Shown here: positions 25,792 to 35,508 of the stretch, piece by piece
Layout: each line of letters begins with the position of its first letter
Position numbering within the stretch: the stretch's first letter is position 1
Assembly: GCA_011050615.1 (NCBI GenBank)
Contig: DRFJ01000046.1
Coordinates: 1 to 63,617, forward strand
Length of the DNA: 63,617 nt
Source: Bacteroidota bacterium
Lineage (GTDB): Bacteria; Bacteroidota; Bacteroidia; Bacteroidales; VadinHA17
Direction of reading: 5' to 3'
The notes under the pieces: model-generated
The model's database searches: none
Seen by the model: the letters and a program-made list of their open reading frames with translations, nothing else
Told to the model about the DNA's origin: nothing
Position numbers and translations under genes: made by a program

Positions 25792-28524
25792 TTAAAATTT
25801 AAAGTTATAGGTAAGGGAAGGTATAGGTCTCGCAAAAACTGACAGCTTATAGCCCTGGACAAGCTTATTCTTTGTTATGTAATAGATTGAATACACATTA
25901 TCCCGTCCAAGCAGGTTGTAAACCGAGAAGCTCAGGCTGCTGCGCACAAGCTTTTTGGATTTCAGGCTGCCATTTATGGTAAACGAGGCATCAAGCCTTG
26001 AATAGTCAGGTATCCGGTATTTATTCCGGTCAGAATAATGAAGAACATCTGCTCCTCCATAGGTATATGTGGCAATGGGGTAGGTAATTGGTCTGCCCGT
26101 GCTGTACACATAGGTGCATGAAAAACTGAATCTTCTTGAAAAAATGTAGTTTAATATTATTGACAGGTCATGAGGTTTGTCGTAGTTGGCAGGGAACCAG
26201 TTGCCTTTATTAATTTCATCTTCAGGGAATATAGTATTGCTCCGGAGCTCTGTCCTTGAATAGGTATAACTGATCCAGCCGTTGAGTCTTCCTGTTTCCT
26301 TCCTCACCATCAGTTCCACGCCATAGGCCCTCCCGATGGTATTTATGATATCAGTTTCGATATTCTCATTCATCAGGAGTTTAGCGCCTCCCTTGAAATC
26401 AATCATATTATCAATCTTCTTGTAATATCCTTCAAGAGATATTCCAAGCTTACTGGTGAAAAGGCTTGTATATAATCCCAGTGCAAGCTGCCTGCCCCTC
26501 TGGGGTTTAATATATACATCGCTCAGGACCCATATATCAGTTGGCGACACCGTTGCCGTATTAGAGAGCTGGTGTATATACTGGGTGGTCGAGCTGTAAT
26601 TTAATTTTACCGAAGATGAGGCACCTATGAGGTAATTTGCCGACAGCCTGAACTCTGGATTGAGATATTTCTTAATTATTTCGCCGCCTTTATAATTTGT
26701 TGTATCAGTTATAGTTGATTCTGACCTTGAAAAATCAGGGTGATAAGCAAAAACCGTAGAAGGGCCATAGGCAAAAAAAGAAGATAATCTCAGCCCGGCA
26801 TCGACAGTAAGCCTGTCCGTAATTTTTATCCGGTCACTGAAAAACAGTGCCGGCAGGAAAGCCTGTTGCTTTTCCACTATTGTTTGCTTAACCACCGATG
26901 AATCACCAACGGCTTGCAGCAGGCCAGGCCTTATGCCATAGATGGCCATGTCGAGACCCATATCCACCTGGTGCCTGTATGAGGGATACCATGTTAAGAG
27001 GGAATTAAATTCTGAATAGTTAATGTCATGCAGGAGCTCGAATGAATTATAAATGTCGTTCAGGCTGGATATGTTATAATTGTATTTGCTTCTATTGGCT
27101 GAAAAAACGGCAATCAGCTTATTATTGAATATATGCCTCCATTTAAGTGACATCAGTGAATTATCGTAGGAGTAGAGAGTGTCATTATTGAATTTAAAAT
27201 CGTCATGACTTATATAGGATGAGAATTCAATGTTGTTTTTCTCGTTTATTTCGTGTACCAGGCGCAGGTTACCGTCGTAAAAGGAGATCTTGCTGTTCTT
27301 GAGGCTTGTCTCATCCATCAGCTTCAGCAGCCAGTTCGAATAGGTACTGCGTCCGGCTAACAGGAATGAAGTCTTGTCCTTGATTATTGGGCCTTCAATC
27401 ATCAGGTTTGAAGTAACTGGACTAATGCCACCGCTGCCGCTTAGCACTTTTTTGTTACCATCTTTGGGAATAATATGAAGGACTGAAGAGATGCGCCCTC
27501 CATACCTGGCAGGTATTCCGCCCTTATAAAGTGATATGTCATTAATTACATCCGGATTAACTGATGAGAAGAAACCCAGGAAGTGAGATGTGTTGAATAC
27601 AGGTACATCATATAGCAATATAAGGTTCTGATCAGCTGATCCGCCTCTTACATTAAATCCCTGCGAGCCTTCGCCAACAGTTTGTATGCCGGGCAGGAGA
27701 AGGGCAGTTTTAATTATATCGGGTACTCCCATATTGGCAGGAAGCAGTTTAACTTCTTTTATGTTCAGCTTCTCAAGGCCTGCTTCCATGCGTGACAGTT
27801 CTGCATCTCCCTCTGCGGTTACCGTAATGCTTCCAAGGGGTATCAGGTTTTCCTTCATTTCAACATCCATGCTGCCGCTTTCATATATGCTCAGTTGCCT
27901 GTTGAGGCTTTTCAATCCCAGACAGCTGAAATGAACATTATAGTCACCTTTTGGAAGAGTCATCGAATAATAACCATACTCATTGGTCATGGATCCCCGC
28001 TGCAACTCATCAATCCTCAAAACAGCGCCAATGACCGGCTCCCCGGTATTCCTGTTCCTGACATAACCTGATAAGGTAACATTTCCCCTGTTATCACCGG
28101 AAGGACTGCCTATCCTTACAGGCTGGAACTCGTTCGACTGATCATCATCAAAATAAAAAGAATAGTCCGTGGGTTCGATATAATTGGTATCAGGACTGTC
28201 TGCATACAGTCGGCTCTTTATTGCATAATTTTTGGTTATGATGATATAGTCTGAATCTATGAAAAAACTGAGGTCCGATCCGGCAAAAGTCTCGCTCAGG
28301 ACTTTGGATAATAAAACATCCCTGTAATTATTCTTAATGCTGATTCCCTCAAGCCATTCAGATTTATAGAAGAATTTTATGTCATGCCTTTCACTTACTG
28401 CTTCAGCAAACACCCTGAATGATTTTCCTGCAAAATCCCCGCTGACAGCAACTTCTCCGGCCTGAGCAAACCCCTTTACGCTAATCAGTATTAATACCAG
28501 GAATGTTAGTATATTATTCTTCAT
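25792..28524 (-). CDS. TonB-dependent receptor with STN and CarboxypepD-like N-terminal domains
   Basis: A 910-residue outer-membrane receptor starting at 28524, where a signal peptide (MKNNILTFLVLILISVKGFA) begins 14 bases after the upstream stop; a longer frame to 28590 overlaps that gene. Residues about 25-100 are STN/secretin-like, which usually points to signal transduction, although no anti-sigma gene is adjacent. A carboxypeptidase-regulatory-like domain (about 145-230) and a plug (GFNVRGGSADQNLILLYD, IPARYGGRISS) follow, then the barrel to a terminal Phe (TYNFKF). With the DUF4249 lipoprotein it forms a transport unit distinct from the SusCD pairs. Substrate unknown. Confidence 0.9.
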   Translation of the reverse strand: MKNNILTFLVLILISVKGFAQAGEVAVSGDFAGKSFRVFAEAVSERHDIKFFYKSEWLEGISIKNNYRDVLLSKVLSETFAGSDLSFFIDSDYIIITKNYAIKSRLYADSPDTNYIEPTDYSFYFDDDQSNEFQPVRIGSPSGDNRGNVTLSGYVRNRNTGEPVIGAVLRIDELQRGSMTNEYGYYSMTLPKGDYNVHFSCLGLKSLNRQLSIYESGSMDVEMKENLIPLGSITVTAEGDAELSRMEAGLEKLNIKEVKLLPANMGVPDIIKTALLLPGIQTVGEGSQGFNVRGGSADQNLILLYDVPVFNTSHFLGFFSSVNPDVINDISLYKGGIPARYGGRISSVLHIIPKDGNKKVLSGSGGISPVTSNLMIEGPIIKDKTSFLLAGRSTYSNWLLKLMDETSLKNSKISFYDGNLRLVHEINEKNNIEFSSYISHDDFKFNNDTLYSYDNSLMSLKWRHIFNNKLIAVFSANRSKYNYNISSLNDIYNSFELLHDINYSEFNSLLTWYPSYRHQVDMGLDMAIYGIRPGLLQAVGDSSVVKQTIVEKQQAFLPALFFSDRIKITDRLTVDAGLRLSSFFAYGPSTVFAYHPDFSRSESTITDTTNYKGGEIIKKYLNPEFRLSANYLIGASSSVKLNYSSTTQYIHQLSNTATVSPTDIWVLSDVYIKPQRGRQLALGLYTSLFTSKLGISLEGYYKKIDNMIDFKGGAKLLMNENIETDIINTIGRAYGVELMVRKETGRLNGWISYTYSRTELRSNTIFPEDEINKGNWFPANYDKPHDLSIILNYIFSRRFSFSCTYVYSTGRPITYPIATYTYGGADVLHYSDRNKYRIPDYSRLDASFTINGSLKSKKLVRSSLSFSVYNLLGRDNVYSIYYITKNKLVQGYKLSVFARPIPSLTYNFKF

Positions 28525-28537
28525 GGCGACAGGCCTC

Positions 28538-29251
28538 TTAGAGTGAATCATAATATTCAAGGACAGGTACCAGGCTTTCTGGATTGTCAAAATCGAGCCT
28601 GATATTTTCTCTCCTGATGAAACTTCTTATTTCTGCCTTTTTATCATTCATGGTCTTTAGGAAACTTTTTCTTCTTTTAAGCTCATATAATTCTTCTCCC
28701 CTTAATACTATGAGGCTATGATCATTCTGAAATTCATCATACCTGGCTTCAACAACAAACTGGGCCCTCTTTTTTTTCCATTTTTTATATAATTTGCTTT
28801 TCCCCTCATATATGACCTGGTAGTGCCCGTTGAGGCTGTTTATGTTTTTGATATTCTTAAAATAGAGATCTTTTCCTTTAATATTGAGAATAAAACTCTC
28901 AATATTTTCATTGTTAAGGATGATGATTCTTTTATTGTAATAGTTGGCAAGAATCTCATCATTGTATATATCATATTTTAAAGCCACATCATTAAAATGA
29001 ATACCATTTATAACAATGTCGGCCCTGTACCATTTATCTTCCATCAGGAATTCTGTTCCGTATACACTGAAATATTTGCCGGTCCATATCCTTCCATTGT
29101 AATACAGCTGGTTCAGAATTGAGGTATCCTGCACGTTGTGAACAGCAGGGCAGGTGTGTGGCAGATCAAAGCACACTTTTCCTGCCGGTTTTTCAGCCTT
29201 AGTTAAAAATGTAATGATTATTACACTGAAAAGTAATAACAGATTTCTCAT
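28538..29251 (-). CDS. exported hypothetical protein, paralogue of the 34787 gene
   Basis: A 237-residue protein with a signal peptide (about 1-19) and no recognised domain. The middle (RADIVINGIHFNDVALKYD, YNDEILANYY) resembles the family that reads 'GxxYLxxxVLxGxLRYDLYxDxV', and the overall plan matches the 235-residue product at 34787-35494. The C-terminal third is lysine-rich and helical. It is first in the operon with the STN-TonB receptor, 14 bases upstream of it. The role is unknown; an envelope-associated factor is the safest reading. Confidence 0.6.
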   Translation of the reverse strand: MRNLLLLFSVIIITFLTKAEKPAGKVCFDLPHTCPAVHNVQDTSILNQLYYNGRIWTGKYFSVYGTEFLMEDKWYRADIVINGIHFNDVALKYDIYNDEILANYYNKRIIILNNENIESFILNIKGKDLYFKNIKNINSLNGHYQVIYEGKSKLYKKWKKKRAQFVVEARYDEFQNDHSLIVLRGEELYELKRRKSFLKTMNDKKAEIRSFIRRENIRLDFDNPESLVPVLEYYDSL

Positions 29252-29576
29252 CCCGGTTTTAAGATCAGATCATTAAAGCCTTAAATTTAGCGAAAATACT
29301 TTCCCTTTAAATAATAATAAACCCTAATACCCGCTATGATGCTTTAGAACATAGTTTCCGCATCTGTATAGCCTTGGCAGTTCGCATTTTTTTACATCTT
29401 TAGAAAATGTATATAATACACATAACGTTCTGGCATAATGAATTTTCAGAAGTATTTCTCTTATGTCTTAATGCTAAAGTTTTCTCGCATATGCCTGAAA
29501 TTCTTTTAATGGTTTTTTTTATATAAAATAAATGTATTACTTTTGATATTATATTACGAACCTAAAACTTAAATCT
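29252..29576. other. divergent intergenic region with two promoters
   Basis: A 325-base AT-rich gap between the minus-strand TonB operon and the second SusC gene. Besides the two promoter candidates at its ends no gene, RNA or hairpin was recognised. Confidence 0.5.
29291..29321 (-). promoter_or_regulatory. candidate promoter of the TonB/DUF4249/MG2 operon
   Basis: On the minus strand TTTA (29318-29321), a 19-base spacer and TATTTTCG (29291-29298) approximate the -33/-7 consensus with one mismatch in each box, about 40 bases upstream of the start at 29251. Confidence 0.35.
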
Positions 29577-29577
29577 A
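29513..29577 (+). promoter_or_regulatory. promoter and leader of the second SusC operon
   Basis: A T-run (29513-29520) is followed by TACTTTTG (29538-29545), a full TAnnTTTG match, and a leader whose last 20 bases before ATG are nearly identical to the first SusC leader. The gap between TAnnTTTG and ATG is 31 bases in both. Confidence 0.6.
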
Positions 29578-32500
29578 TGAAGAAACTAACACTGGTTTTC
29601 TCATTGTTTGCACTAATGGGATTTTCAACCCTGATGGCGCAGACAGTGGTAATTAATGGTACGGTTACCTCATCCATTGAGGGTGAAGGGCCAATTCCCG
29701 GTGTACAGGTAGTTGCTCAGGGTACCACTATTGGTACCATAACTGATGTTGACGGGAAATACTCCCTTGCCGTGCCTGAAAGTTCCAGGACTTTGATTTT
29801 TACGTTTGTGGGTATGAAAACCGTTGAAGAAACAATAGGTGGACGTACTACCATAAACGTTGTCATGGAACCTGATATTCTGGGTATTGATGAGGTGATT
29901 GTCACTTCACTTGGTATTACCCGAGATAAGAAGGCTCTTGGCTATTCTGTACAGGATGTCAGCGGCGATGAAATCATGAAGGCAAGGGAAGCAAATATTG
30001 TGAACTCACTTCAGGGCAAAGTCGCAGGTGTGCAGATTACCATGGGTGACGGTGGTGTGTCATCCGGCTCAAGGATTATACTGAGGGGGATTAGCTCACT
30101 GACTGCAGGATCCAATAACCAGCCACTTTTTGTGATTGATGGCGTTCCTATCAGTAACTCTTATTCGCAGCCAGGTGCCTATGGCGGACTTGACTATGGT
30201 AATGCTGCCATGGACATTAATCCGAGTGACATTGAAACTATGTCGGTTCTTAAGGGAGCCAATGCAGCTGCACTTTATGGATCAAGAGCCATTAACGGTG
30301 TTGTGCTTATTACAACCAAAAGCGGTAAATCAAGGGCCGGTAAAGGCCTGGGTATTACCCTGAACGTAACCAATATGTGGGACAATGTACTGGTTATGCC
30401 TGACTACCAGGATAAGTATGGACAGGGTGCAGACGGAGAATTCTCCTATGTTGACGGTGCCTATGGCGGACTGAATGATGGAGTTGATGAATCATGGGGT
30501 CCTCCACTTGATGTTGGACTAATGATTCCACAGTTCGACAGCCCTTATGATCCTGAGACAGGTATTCGTCAGGCTACTCCATGGATTTCACATCCTGATA
30601 ATGTTGCCAAAGACTTCTTTGAAACAGGGCACAAGAGGACTGTCAGCCTTGCACTTGCAGGTGCAACTGATCAATCAAATTTCCGCCTCTCACTGTCCAA
30701 CCAGGACATTGCTGGTACAATACCTTTTACAGACCTCAAGAAAAATACTGTTCAGATTAATGCCGGAATGGACGTGACCGACAGGTTAAACGTGTCCGGA
30801 GGAGCTACTTACATCAGTAATAGATCTGATAATATTGTAGAAGGCGGATACAGCCAGGGTAACCCCATGCAGTCAATAGGACAGTGGTTTGGTCGCCAGG
30901 TTGATGTTAAATACCTGAGAGACCACATGGATGAAATTGACCCTGTAACCGGTTATCCTATTAATTGGAACCATAGTTATCACGACAACCCTTTCTGGCT
31001 GCTGAAAAATAATACCAATTCAAGGAACAGGGACAGGATTATTGGAAACATAAATATGAACCTTGATATTACTGACTGGCTGTCATTCAGGGCACTGGCA
31101 GGAAATGACTGGTATGTTGAAGACCGTGCACAGAGGACAGCTCATGGTACAAACGGTGACCGCCTGGGAGGCTACGGCGCACAATCATTGAGGAGAAACG
31201 AGCTTAATGCCAACGCAATGTTTGCCTTCAATAAGGATTTCGGAACTGATTTCAATATTACAGGTACTCTTGGTGGTGAATACAACCATTATGATTACCA
31301 GTATCATGCAACAGGCATTGCGGATCTTATTGTTCCCGATCTGTATGCTGTAAGTAATGCCGCTGTGCAGGCCACAACAGGTTTGTCCGAAACACACACT
31401 GAACTGCAGTCTGTTTTTGGAACCCTGAACCTTGGTTTCAGGAATTACTTATTCCTTGACCTGACAGGAAGAAACGACTGGTCATCAACCCTGCCGATAG
31501 ACAATAACTCATATTTCTATCCTTCCGTATCATTCGGCGCTGTGATAACAGAAGCATTGGACCTGCAGTCCAATATTCTATCTTACGCCAAGATCAGGGG
31601 TAGTTATGCTGAAGTGGGTGGTACAGCCGGAGCTTACCAGCTAAACGGTGTTTACAGTTCCTCAAACCCGTTTAACGGTCAGCCATCACTGTCATATACA
31701 GGCACTATTCCTCCACTGTCACTTAAACCTCAAAATAAACAATCACTGGAGTTTGGTGGTGAATTCAAGTTTCTCAATAACAGGTTGGGATTTGACGTAA
31801 CCTGGTATAAGGAAAATACCATCAACCAGATTATGAGTATTGCTATTTCAAGGACCACCGGCTTTAATTCAAAGACAATAAATGCAGGTAACCTGCAGAA
31901 TATGGGTGTTGAACTACAGTTATATGCTACTCCCTTTGAAACACCTAATTTCAGCTGGGACATAAATCTTAACTGGGCAACCAATGAGAATAAGGTCATC
32001 GAACTCCTCGTTGATGAAGAAACAGGAGAAGAAACACTTAATTATCTTTATCTGTATAATGCATCATGGAATGCCCAGGTGCATGCACGCCCGGGTGAGG
32101 AATACGGAATCCTGTGGGGTTATGCCATGGTCAGGGAGAATGCCACTCCTGTATATTATGATGAAGCTGAAACCCAGCTTTCACACTGGACCTACGACGG
32201 TCGCTATCTTATAAAGCCGGAATATTTAGAATCTGGAGAGGAAAACCCGGATAAAGGTTTATATTACAGGTCGAACTCACGTACCAACCTGGGTAATGTT
32301 TATCCTGACTGGTTTGGAGGTGTAACCAATTCATTCAGGTATAAAGACCTTACTGCCAGCTTTACCATTGACTTCCGCAAGGGAGGCAAAATTTTCTCTG
32401 TAACTGACTGGTTTGGTGCTTATGCAGGTGTACTCGAAAAGACTGCAGTACTTAATGAGAATGGTGTTAATATCCGCGAACCCGTAGCTGAAGGTGGCGG

Positions 32501-32912
32501 TTTAAAGCTTGAAGGTGTATATGGAATCATTAAACCTGACGGAACTGTCCAGCTCACAGACGCAAACGGAAACCCGGTTTCTGAAGCTGTTCCCAATACC
32601 ACCTTTGTTAATGCACAGACCTATTTCAAGGATTACTGGGGTAAAAATGAAATATCGACATTTGATGCCGATTTCGTGAAGCTGCGTGAAGTAGCAATAG
32701 GATATGATTTCAGGAATTTAGACTTCCTTGCAAGACTTGGTGTGAGAGGATGCACACTTTCATTTGTCGGAAGGAATCTTTTCATATTCTATAAGGATAC
32801 TCCTGATATTGATCCCGAAACCGGAATGGGTGCAGGTAATTACGTAGGTATGGAAACAAATGCAATTCCAACCTCCAGATCAATGGGATTCGACATTAAG
32901 TTGAATTTCTAG
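29577..32912 (+). CDS. SusC/RagA family TonB-linked outer membrane protein
   Basis: A 1111-residue TonB-dependent transporter. Signal peptide (about 1-21, ending LMAQ), carboxypeptidase-regulatory-like domain (about 25-105), plug with LRGISSLTAGSNNQPLFVID and LYGSRAINGVVLITTKSG, and barrel ending in Phe (GFDIKLNF). The first ~110 residues closely resemble those of the 17341 protein, while the barrels differ, so the two transporters probably import different nutrients. It pairs with the SusD-like gene 25 bases downstream. No glycosidase or sulfatase accompanies this pair, so a non-glycan substrate such as peptides is possible. Confidence 0.95.
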   Translation: MKKLTLVFSLFALMGFSTLMAQTVVINGTVTSSIEGEGPIPGVQVVAQGTTIGTITDVDGKYSLAVPESSRTLIFTFVGMKTVEETIGGRTTINVVMEPDILGIDEVIVTSLGITRDKKALGYSVQDVSGDEIMKAREANIVNSLQGKVAGVQITMGDGGVSSGSRIILRGISSLTAGSNNQPLFVIDGVPISNSYSQPGAYGGLDYGNAAMDINPSDIETMSVLKGANAAALYGSRAINGVVLITTKSGKSRAGKGLGITLNVTNMWDNVLVMPDYQDKYGQGADGEFSYVDGAYGGLNDGVDESWGPPLDVGLMIPQFDSPYDPETGIRQATPWISHPDNVAKDFFETGHKRTVSLALAGATDQSNFRLSLSNQDIAGTIPFTDLKKNTVQINAGMDVTDRLNVSGGATYISNRSDNIVEGGYSQGNPMQSIGQWFGRQVDVKYLRDHMDEIDPVTGYPINWNHSYHDNPFWLLKNNTNSRNRDRIIGNINMNLDITDWLSFRALAGNDWYVEDRAQRTAHGTNGDRLGGYGAQSLRRNELNANAMFAFNKDFGTDFNITGTLGGEYNHYDYQYHATGIADLIVPDLYAVSNAAVQATTGLSETHTELQSVFGTLNLGFRNYLFLDLTGRNDWSSTLPIDNNSYFYPSVSFGAVITEALDLQSNILSYAKIRGSYAEVGGTAGAYQLNGVYSSSNPFNGQPSLSYTGTIPPLSLKPQNKQSLEFGGEFKFLNNRLGFDVTWYKENTINQIMSIAISRTTGFNSKTINAGNLQNMGVELQLYATPFETPNFSWDINLNWATNENKVIELLVDEETGEETLNYLYLYNASWNAQVHARPGEEYGILWGYAMVRENATPVYYDEAETQLSHWTYDGRYLIKPEYLESGEENPDKGLYYRSNSRTNLGNVYPDWFGGVTNSFRYKDLTASFTIDFRKGGKIFSVTDWFGAYAGVLEKTAVLNENGVNIREPVAEGGGLKLEGVYGIIKPDGTVQLTDANGNPVSEAVPNTTFVNAQTYFKDYWGKNEISTFDADFVKLREVAIGYDFRNLDFLARLGVRGCTLSFVGRNLFIFYKDTPDIDPETGMGAGNYVGMETNAIPTSRSMGFDIKLNF

Positions 32913-32937
32913 GTGTAATAATTAAAAATTCAGATAT

Positions 32938-34647
32938 ATGAAATACTTAAAAAACATCCGAAATATATTGCTGGTTGCATTCCTGATTCTGGGAATCGGT
33001 TCCTGTACAAAGGACTTTGAAGAAATGAACAAGAGTCCCAACAAACCGGTTGATGTGCCTGCAATAAACATTTTTACAAATGCTATCTACAACTCTTTCA
33101 ATTCTGAACTGGGCAGTTGGCTTCAGCATACCTACCTCGGCTGCTGGTCTCAGCAGTGGACCAAGGTTCAGTATGTTGATGAGGACAGGTATGAAACCCG
33201 TGATATGTCAGGTTATTTTGACGGTCCTTATTCAGGACAGTTGAAAAACCTGACTATTGTGATAAACAAAACAACAGAGGAAGGCAATAACAGTTTGCTG
33301 GGCGCTGCCAAGATTATGCGCGCCTGGAATTTCATGCGCCTCACGGATCTCTGGGGTGATGTGCCTTATTCAGAAGCGCTGCAGGGCTTCCAGGCTGATG
33401 GTATCATAAAGCCAAAATATGATACGCAGGAAGATATCTATATGGCTTTACTGGCAGAACTGGAGGAGGCAAACACCCTGCTGGCTGGTACCACTGTTAA
33501 CTTCGGCAGCGGGGATATCATGTACGGTGGCGACCCGGTAAAATGGAGAAAACTTGCTAATTCACTTAAGCTGAGACTTCTCAATCGTTGCGCAGGAACA
33601 CCGTGGTCTTTCACTTATGATATGGTGGATCCTCAATCTGATGTAACCACAACTCCGGGTGCTGCTGCATACGCAGGAGCAGATGCGGATATAGCTGCAA
33701 TACTGGCCAATCCCACTCAGTATCCTGTTTTTGAGTCAAATGGAGATGACGCTAAACTTGTATTTCCGGGGCTGCCTTACAGGAACTGGATATTCAGCAC
33801 CCTGTATTCAAGGACTGACCAGGGAATATCACAGACCATGGTTAACTGGCTGAAGGACAGGAATGATCCAAGATTGCATATTTATGCCCAGCCAATGCCA
33901 TCGAGCTATGACCTGGATGACCCTGCTGAAGACTTCTCAGGATTGGATTATAATGGATTCCAAAACGGAAGCTCGGAATTATCTGCATATTTTCCTGAGG
34001 TTTCCCTTATAGGTACGGCAATTGCATACGATGAATATGCACCGGTATACCTCATGACATATGACGAAGTTGAGTTCATCAAGGCTGAACATTATCTCCG
34101 GGTGGCAAATGACGGAGCTGCCCAGGATGCATATGAAGCAGGTATTGAAGCCAGTATGTCAAGATGGAAATGTAACGATGGTGGTACGGTGTCACCAAGC
34201 TATAAGTTTGGTGCATCACAGGCGGCAACACTGCCTGTATCTTATCCGGTAGACTATGCCGCTTACCTTGCTCATCCCCTTGTCGACTGGGGTGCTGCAC
34301 CGGATGATGCACATAAGTTCCAGCTGATATGTGAGCAGAGGTGGGCTGCAATATACGGACAAGGTGTCCAGGCCTATAACGAGATCAGAAGGACAGGATT
34401 CCCGGAAAGAGTCTTTGAGTATGAACTTGAAGCTACCGTATATCCTGACCTTGGCCTACCCATCCGGATATGGTACTCCGCAAGTGAAGAAACATACAAC
34501 GGTGAAAACCTGGCAGATGCCAAGAATCGCCAGAATATTGAAGAAGCCAATGAGAGTATGTTCAGTACAGACGGTATACAAAGCCAGATGTGGTGGCATA
34601 CAAGAAAGAATCCTATTCCTACCGAGACTGATCCACAGGAATTCTAG
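32938..34647 (+). CDS. SusD/RagB-type nutrient-binding lipoprotein (SusD-like_2 group)
   Basis: A 569-residue lipoprotein (GIGSC, Cys about 23). The opening DFEEMNKSPNKP and the later MRAWNFMRLTDLWGDVPYSEALQG are typical of the SusD-like_2 subgroup, which often pairs with SusC proteins of the same length as the preceding one. The C-terminal ICEQRWAAIYGQGVQAYNEIRRTGFP is another subgroup signature. It would bind the transported substrate at the cell surface and close the SusC channel. A terminator follows 24 bases after the stop. Confidence 0.92.
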   Translation: MKYLKNIRNILLVAFLILGIGSCTKDFEEMNKSPNKPVDVPAINIFTNAIYNSFNSELGSWLQHTYLGCWSQQWTKVQYVDEDRYETRDMSGYFDGPYSGQLKNLTIVINKTTEEGNNSLLGAAKIMRAWNFMRLTDLWGDVPYSEALQGFQADGIIKPKYDTQEDIYMALLAELEEANTLLAGTTVNFGSGDIMYGGDPVKWRKLANSLKLRLLNRCAGTPWSFTYDMVDPQSDVTTTPGAAAYAGADADIAAILANPTQYPVFESNGDDAKLVFPGLPYRNWIFSTLYSRTDQGISQTMVNWLKDRNDPRLHIYAQPMPSSYDLDDPAEDFSGLDYNGFQNGSSELSAYFPEVSLIGTAIAYDEYAPVYLMTYDEVEFIKAEHYLRVANDGAAQDAYEAGIEASMSRWKCNDGGTVSPSYKFGASQAATLPVSYPVDYAAYLAHPLVDWGAAPDDAHKFQLICEQRWAAIYGQGVQAYNEIRRTGFPERVFEYELEATVYPDLGLPIRIWYSASEETYNGENLADAKNRQNIEEANESMFSTDGIQSQMWWHTRKNPIPTETDPQEF

Positions 34648-34670
34648 ATCGTGAAGAATAACTTATTAGA

Positions 34671-34702
34671 GAGGAGAGCCAAATAGGGCTCTCCTTTTTT
34701 TT
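34671..34702 (+). terminator. intrinsic terminator after the second SusCD pair
   Basis: GGAGAGCC (34673-34680) and GGCTCTCC (34687-34694) form an 8-bp GC-rich stem with a 6-base loop, followed by eight Ts (34695-34702). Confidence 0.88.
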
Positions 34703-34717
34703 CATATATGATTTTAA

Positions 34718-34725
34718 TACCTTTG
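34718..34725 (+). promoter_or_regulatory. TACCTTTG promoter element of the 34787 operon
   Basis: A full TAnnTTTG match lies 61 bases upstream of the start codon. The T-tract of the preceding terminator (34695-34702) falls where the -33 element belongs, so the terminator tail may double as the upstream promoter box. Confidence 0.5.
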
Positions 34726-34786
34726 GTAAGATTTTTGATATGTGTCACTTAACTAATCTGCCATTTAAATTATCATTGACTAAGCC

Positions 34787-35494
34787 ATGAAAGGAATTAT
34801 TCTTCTGCTATTTCTTGTTTTTTTGCTATCCTCATCACTTGCTTTCACCCAGGTAGTTTATGAGTCAAACATTTATGAACATATGGACTATCTTAGAAGG
34901 GACAGACTGATATCAGACTTCAATCCTAAGGCCTATGAGAACATTGACGGGACACCTTACCTTATCCAGGAGTATGAAGAGGGGAAGGTTTATTTAAAAT
35001 CCGGTGAGGTGCTTACAGGAAAATTCCGTTTCGACCTTTATGCAAACCAGGTGCAGTTTACTAATGAAGACAGGAGATATGTTATAGCCTACCCGGAAAA
35101 AATTTATAAAATTGAATTGAACGGTAATACTTTGAAATATATCGATTATAAAATTGATGCAGGTATTGATCATAATTATTTTTTTACACTCATTGAAGGC
35201 TATTATTCACTCTACCTGAAGAAAAGTAAAACACTCAAAGACCCGGTGGCGACAAAACCATATCAGCAGGCCCGCCCGGCCAGGTTCCTTGACCATAAGG
35301 ATTATTACTATGTAAAGATAGGGGAAAACCCGGCTAAACGGGTCAGAAATAAAAAGGATATAGTTAAAATGTGTGAGGAAAATTTCCCTGATGTCCGGAA
35401 TTATATGAAGGAAGAAAAACTCAGGATCAGTGATGAATATGACCTGGTGAAACTAATCACACATATTAATGGACTACTGCTTGATAGTAAATAA
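34787..35494 (+). CDS. exported hypothetical protein, paralogue of the 29251 gene
   Basis: A 235-residue protein with a signal peptide (about 1-22). The central part (EGKVYLKSGEVLTGKFRFD, LYANQVQF) matches a Bacteroidota family of small exported proteins without known role, and the same plan appears in the product at 28538-29251. A basic C-terminal third (KRVRNKKDIVKMCEENFP) resembles the DUF-type helix-rich tail of that family. It heads a three-gene operon with a MORN-repeat protein and a beta-barrel-like protein. Confidence 0.6.
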   Translation: MKGIILLLFLVFLLSSSLAFTQVVYESNIYEHMDYLRRDRLISDFNPKAYENIDGTPYLIQEYEEGKVYLKSGEVLTGKFRFDLYANQVQFTNEDRRYVIAYPEKIYKIELNGNTLKYIDYKIDAGIDHNYFFTLIEGYYSLYLKKSKTLKDPVATKPYQQARPARFLDHKDYYYVKIGENPAKRVRNKKDIVKMCEENFPDVRNYMKEEKLRISDEYDLVKLITHINGLLLDSK

Positions 35495-35508
35495 TTTAAA
35501 CAGGCATT

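Noticed and set aside
29577-34647. A complete polysaccharide utilisation locus around the second SusCD pair
   Set aside because: No glycosidase, lyase, sulfatase or sensor regulator lies next to it, so only a nutrient transporter pair can be claimed.
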